Shown piece by piece: positions 61,714-64,000 of a DNA stretch of 64,000 bases. The stretch's first letter is position 1; the number at the start of each line of letters is the position of its first letter. A program made the translations under genes and the position numbers. The stretch comes from Filimonas sp. (GTDB taxonomy: Bacteria; Bacteroidota; Bacteroidia; Chitinophagales; Chitinophagaceae), in assembly GCA_017306865.1 (NCBI GenBank), contig JAFKHH010000013.1, positions 1 through 64,000 on the forward strand. The letters run 5' to 3'. Under the pieces are notes generated by a model. The model was not told the origin of the DNA, ran no database searches, and worked only from the letters and a program-made list of their open reading frames with translations.

Positions 61714-62268
61714 ACCGGAGCGCGTACCAATCTCGATGATTTTATGCACACTTTAGTGAATGAAGAGTACAGAGATCTAAACACCGGTTACACCGATGTG
61801 GATGCGAAAATTCACATGTACATTAATCATTATTCTATCAGCACGGGTATGATGTCTTCTATTCCTGGCCTAGGCGCTAAATACGGAAATGCCTACAAGG
61901 ATAAAGACGGCAACTATTTAATGGGGGATAATACATATAAAGTAACTTTCCCTGCTGGAGCTCCTGCCGGTTTGTTTTGGTCGCTCACACTCTATGATGC
62001 AGAAACAGCTTCAGGTGTTGATGCCAAAGACCAAGTCTATCCTTCGCTTAATTCAATGAATAAGCTGGTCTATAACAGCGATAGTTCAGTTACTTTCATT
62101 ATTGGTCCTGAAAAACCGGAAGGCAATGTCAACTGGCTTAAAACGGTTCGGGGCAGAGGATGGTTCGCTTTATTCCGTTTTTACGGACCTACACAAAAGT
62201 TTTTTGATAGGCAATATAAGATCGGTGATTTTGAAAAAGTGAAGTGGGCGAATATTGTAGGAACTTAA
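61714..62268 (+). pseudogene. DUF1214 C-terminal fragment (truncated DUF1254/DUF1214 protein)
   Basis: The frame opens after a stop at 61711 and reads TGARTNLDDFMHTLVNEEYRDLNTGY onwards, so homologous sequence starts before the first ATG at 61744. It includes the DUF1214 features YKVTFPAGAPAGLFWSLTLYD and WLKTVRGRGWFALFRFYGP. Full proteins of this family are more than twice as long and begin with a DUF1254 domain and signal peptide, both absent here. A 5'-truncated relic in the island is the best reading. Confidence 0.75.
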
Positions 62269-62331
62269 CACTTACAACAATGTAACGCTGAAATAATTTG
62301 TATTTTTATAATGCAAACGATATTGTTAACA

Positions 62332-62530
62332 GCTAGTCTGTCATTCGGTGGTATCATTTGAACGTTCTTTTGAAACATAATGTAGGCTTTACTTTCAGGA
62401 AAAAAAGATTTTGAGTTTGAATCTTTTTAACCCGTTTAGGGTTATGAAAAAAGTAGGTGAGTAGCGAGGTGCGTCACGAAATTGCAAACGCTGCAACGCT
62501 TGCCAGATAAGGGTTATAAAGAATCAAAAT
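62332..62530 (+). repeat. Degenerate direct repeat, copy 2
   Basis: Matches 61258-61480 block by block and ends directly at the attR-like repeat. It also contains GTAGGTGAGTAGCGAGGTG, similar to the GGTGAGTA blocks at the left end of the island. Confidence 0.6.
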
Positions 62531-62547
62531 AATCCTGACGCGGTCAC
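62531..62547 (+). repeat. attR-like direct repeat (copy of tRNA-Arg 3' end)
   Basis: AATCCTGACGCGGTCAC is identical to 57034-57050. The sequence upstream does not fold as a tRNA, so this is only the tRNA end left by integration. Confidence 0.75.
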
Positions 62548-62571
62548 TGAAAGCGAAAGCTATCGAAATTA

Positions 62572-62606
62572 AAAGCCTACAAAATCATTGATTTTGTAGG
62601 CTTTTT
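62572..62606. terminator. Copy of the tRNA-Arg terminator
   Basis: 34 nt identical to 57074-57107. It now lies 51 nt downstream of the stop codon of the converging alpha/beta hydrolase gene, and may terminate it. Confidence 0.7.
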
Positions 62607-62657
62607 TCATTTGGATACATAGTCACTTCTAATTAGTGGCCCTTGAAATATTCCACA

Positions 62658-63683
62658 TCAGTTTGCTTTTATCCAATCAATCGCAAATTGATTTACCTCA
62701 TCACTTCTGTCCGTTTTAATTTCTTTTCCGTCTTTCGTTGTCGTTTCCTGGAACCAGTGGTTGCTGTTCGGATAAACCTTATAAGTCAAATTTGTTTTTC
62801 CTTTTCTAAGGAATTCAAGTTTGACGTAATCCATATCAATAATGGTTTGATGATTGTCCTTTCCCCCGGCAATGTAAAGGATCGGAATTTTAAGCTTCAG
62901 CATATTTTCCAAAGGAGTTGTTTGGGAAAAACTGCTCCACTTTAAAAAAGTAGCGCCAAACCATTTACGGTCTACAGACGAAGGAGCCGCGTATATTTTA
63001 GCATATTCATTGTATAATGAATCAACAATTTTTTGACCTTCTTCGGCGGTAATATTATTTCTGTCTGCCTCAAGCCGGGCTTCGATAATAAAATCATAGA
63101 GTTGGTTAAGCCCGTTGCCAACAAAGCAAACTGTATGCGTAACCTTTTTATTAAGAACAGCTACAGCAGGGGCAACCTGCGATCCTTCGGAATATCCCAT
63201 AACAACAATGTGCTTCATATCCACCGGTATTCGTTTAACCAGGTAATCAATTGCCTTAGATGCTGCTTCTGCACGCCATTGCAGGCTATAAGCCCGTTCA
63301 TATATTTCATTAGATGGATAATATGCCTCCCCATTATCGTACCGGAGGCTATCGCTGAATGGAATACCCGGTTTACTGATCAGGACAATGGTGTAATCTT
63401 TTGCATACCCGGTAATATTGAGCGCAACGGAAGTGTTGTATTTTCCGCTGCTTTTACGGTAGAACAGGGGATAATTCCCCGATCCGTCGATGTATACCAG
63501 CAAAGGTTTTTTTGTGGTCCTGTTCGTCTTGGTTACGTGAAAGGTAACCGTACCCAAATGTTTGTCAACTAAAGTGTCGTGTTCAAAATAATTATCCCAT
63601 GTACTTTGCGCGTCAGCGCTGAAGCTGCCGACAAGGAATAAAAGTACCAGGGAAAGAACTCTATAGAAGGATGTATGATTCAT
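62658..63683 (-). CDS. Secreted alpha/beta hydrolase
   Basis: 341 residues from ATG 63683 (signal peptide MNHTSFYRVLSLVLLFLVGS..ADA|Q). A start at 63812 would add 43 residues upstream of the signal peptide. The nucleophile elbow GYSEG is at about 167, with Asp in GGKDNH and His in NSNHWF near the end, completing a plausible Ser-Asp-His triad. It resembles dienelactone-hydrolase/acyl-esterase-like enzymes. Substrate unknown. It is the first host gene beyond the island. Confidence 0.85.
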   Translation of the reverse strand: MNHTSFYRVLSLVLLFLVGSFSADAQSTWDNYFEHDTLVDKHLGTVTFHVTKTNRTTKKPLLVYIDGSGNYPLFYRKSSGKYNTSVALNITGYAKDYTIVLISKPGIPFSDSLRYDNGEAYYPSNEIYERAYSLQWRAEAASKAIDYLVKRIPVDMKHIVVMGYSEGSQVAPAVAVLNKKVTHTVCFVGNGLNQLYDFIIEARLEADRNNITAEEGQKIVDSLYNEYAKIYAAPSSVDRKWFGATFLKWSSFSQTTPLENMLKLKIPILYIAGGKDNHQTIIDMDYVKLEFLRKGKTNLTYKVYPNSNHWFQETTTKDGKEIKTDRSDEVNQFAIDWIKAN

Positions 63684-63843
63684 CGCCGTTTTTTTGTTTA
63701 ATGGATTTAGTAGCTGTACGTTTAAGGCCTTGGTTACAAGCATTACTAAATATATGCCTAAACAACCAGCATAATCCAAAGAACTCTTTTTTATTGACAG
63801 GCGGTAACGCACATCTTACATGCAGGATTGATAGCGCATCCTG

Positions 63844-64000
63844 TTACTTCACAAAAGAAGTAGTCGCAATATTTTTCACCACACCGTTTATCTTAACCTT
63901 TATTTGCCGCGCTGTTGCAGACTGAATTTTATACTGCGTAACTACACCATTTTCCCATTCCATAGAAACAATAATATTCCCTCTTGCTTTCAGGCCTGTA
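63844..64000 (-). CDS. C-terminal end of a probable glycoside hydrolase (GH95-like), partial
   Basis: 52 residues of an open frame entering from the right edge and stopping at 63844. It contains GLKARGNIIVSMEWENGV and YKIQSATARQIKVKING. The G-L-x-A-R-G...V-x-x-x-W pattern followed by a short beta tail is like the C-terminal domain of GH95 alpha-L-fucosidases. The catalytic part lies outside the window, so the assignment is tentative. Confidence 0.6.
   Translation of the reverse strand, partial: TGLKARGNIIVSMEWENGVVTQYKIQSATARQIKVKINGVVKNIATTSFVK

Larger units (their letters stand above)
57034..62606. mobile_element. Genomic island at tRNA-Arg carrying a RiPP operon
   Basis: The segment is bounded by the 17-bp tRNA-end repeats plus a 34-nt identical hairpin on each side. 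Inside are a five-gene minus-strand operon, degenerate duplicated segments and a broken gene. Codon choice in the operon is more A/T-rich than in the flanks, which suggests transfer. No integrase or transposase is present, so the element is no longer self-mobile or was moved in trans. Confidence 0.72.

Noticed and set aside
62500-62560. Second tRNA-Arg
   Set aside because: Only the last 17 nt match; no D arm, anticodon arm or acceptor 5' half precedes them.

Overview
The window looks like chromosomal DNA from a Bacteroidota bacterium, most likely a member of Chitinophagales/Chitinophagaceae. The evidence is a giant secreted protein with a gliding-motility/type IX secretion (CHU_C, type B) sorting domain, many promoters of the Bacteroidota form TAnnTTTG, an alpha ribosomal operon followed by carA, weak Shine-Dalgarno sites, and GC content around the mid-40s. 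No species can be named from the sequence alone.

Region by region. 1-10329: the 3' part of a giant adhesin-like gene built from 92-residue PKD-like repeats, 24 of them nearly identical and exactly 276 bp long. 10850-13636: an outer-membrane protein with a gluzincin metallopeptidase domain. 13801-19088: infA-rpmJ-rpsM-rpsK-rpsD-rpoA-rplQ, then carA. 19391-31791: central metabolism (lpdA, ppc, phosphohexomutase), a pair of Fe-S oxidoreductase subunits, a PyrR-like phosphoribosyltransferase, pcm and small proteins. 31805-43877: a secreted protein, an SGNH hydrolase with kynureninase, an ECF sigma/anti-sigma/DUF4097-like operon, glutaryl-CoA dehydrogenase, a GxxExxY gene enclosed by a perfect 38-bp inverted repeat, shikimate kinase, a STAS protein and clpC. 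44171-56899: a second ECF sigma factor, an FUSC membrane protein, an L,D-transpeptidase-like lipoprotein, ubiX, a DPP-IV-type peptidase, and a DtxR/MntR regulator divergent from a TonB-dependent receptor across a 32-bp palindromic operator, then a short-chain dehydrogenase and tRNA-Arg(ACG).

The most interesting segment is a ~5.5 kb island (about 57050-62547) inserted at the 3' end of tRNA-Arg. It is bounded by a 17-bp copy of the tRNA end plus a copy of its terminator hairpin. On the minus strand it carries a compact operon that I read as a RiPP (peptide natural product) pathway: a small secreted Cys-rich protein, a precursor peptide whose C terminus is three FDRCFNK heptads followed by FERN, a radical SAM/SPASM maturase of the cyclophane-forming (FxsB-like) type, a phytanoyl-CoA-dioxygenase-type Fe(II)/2-oxoglutarate enzyme, and a HExxH-motif protein resembling peptide beta-hydroxylases. 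The F-x-R and F-x-K units fit the substrate pattern of three-residue cyclophane (triceptide) chemistry, with two candidate hydroxylases for further tailoring. No transporter, protease or integrase is present in the island. Past the operon lie non-coding duplicated segments and a truncated DUF1214 gene, which suggest layered insertions.

The intergenic DNA is unusually rich in dispersed repeats and hairpins: at least eight small families occur two or more times, often acting as or next to terminators. Beyond the right edge of the island are an alpha/beta hydrolase and the end of a probable glycoside hydrolase that runs off the window.
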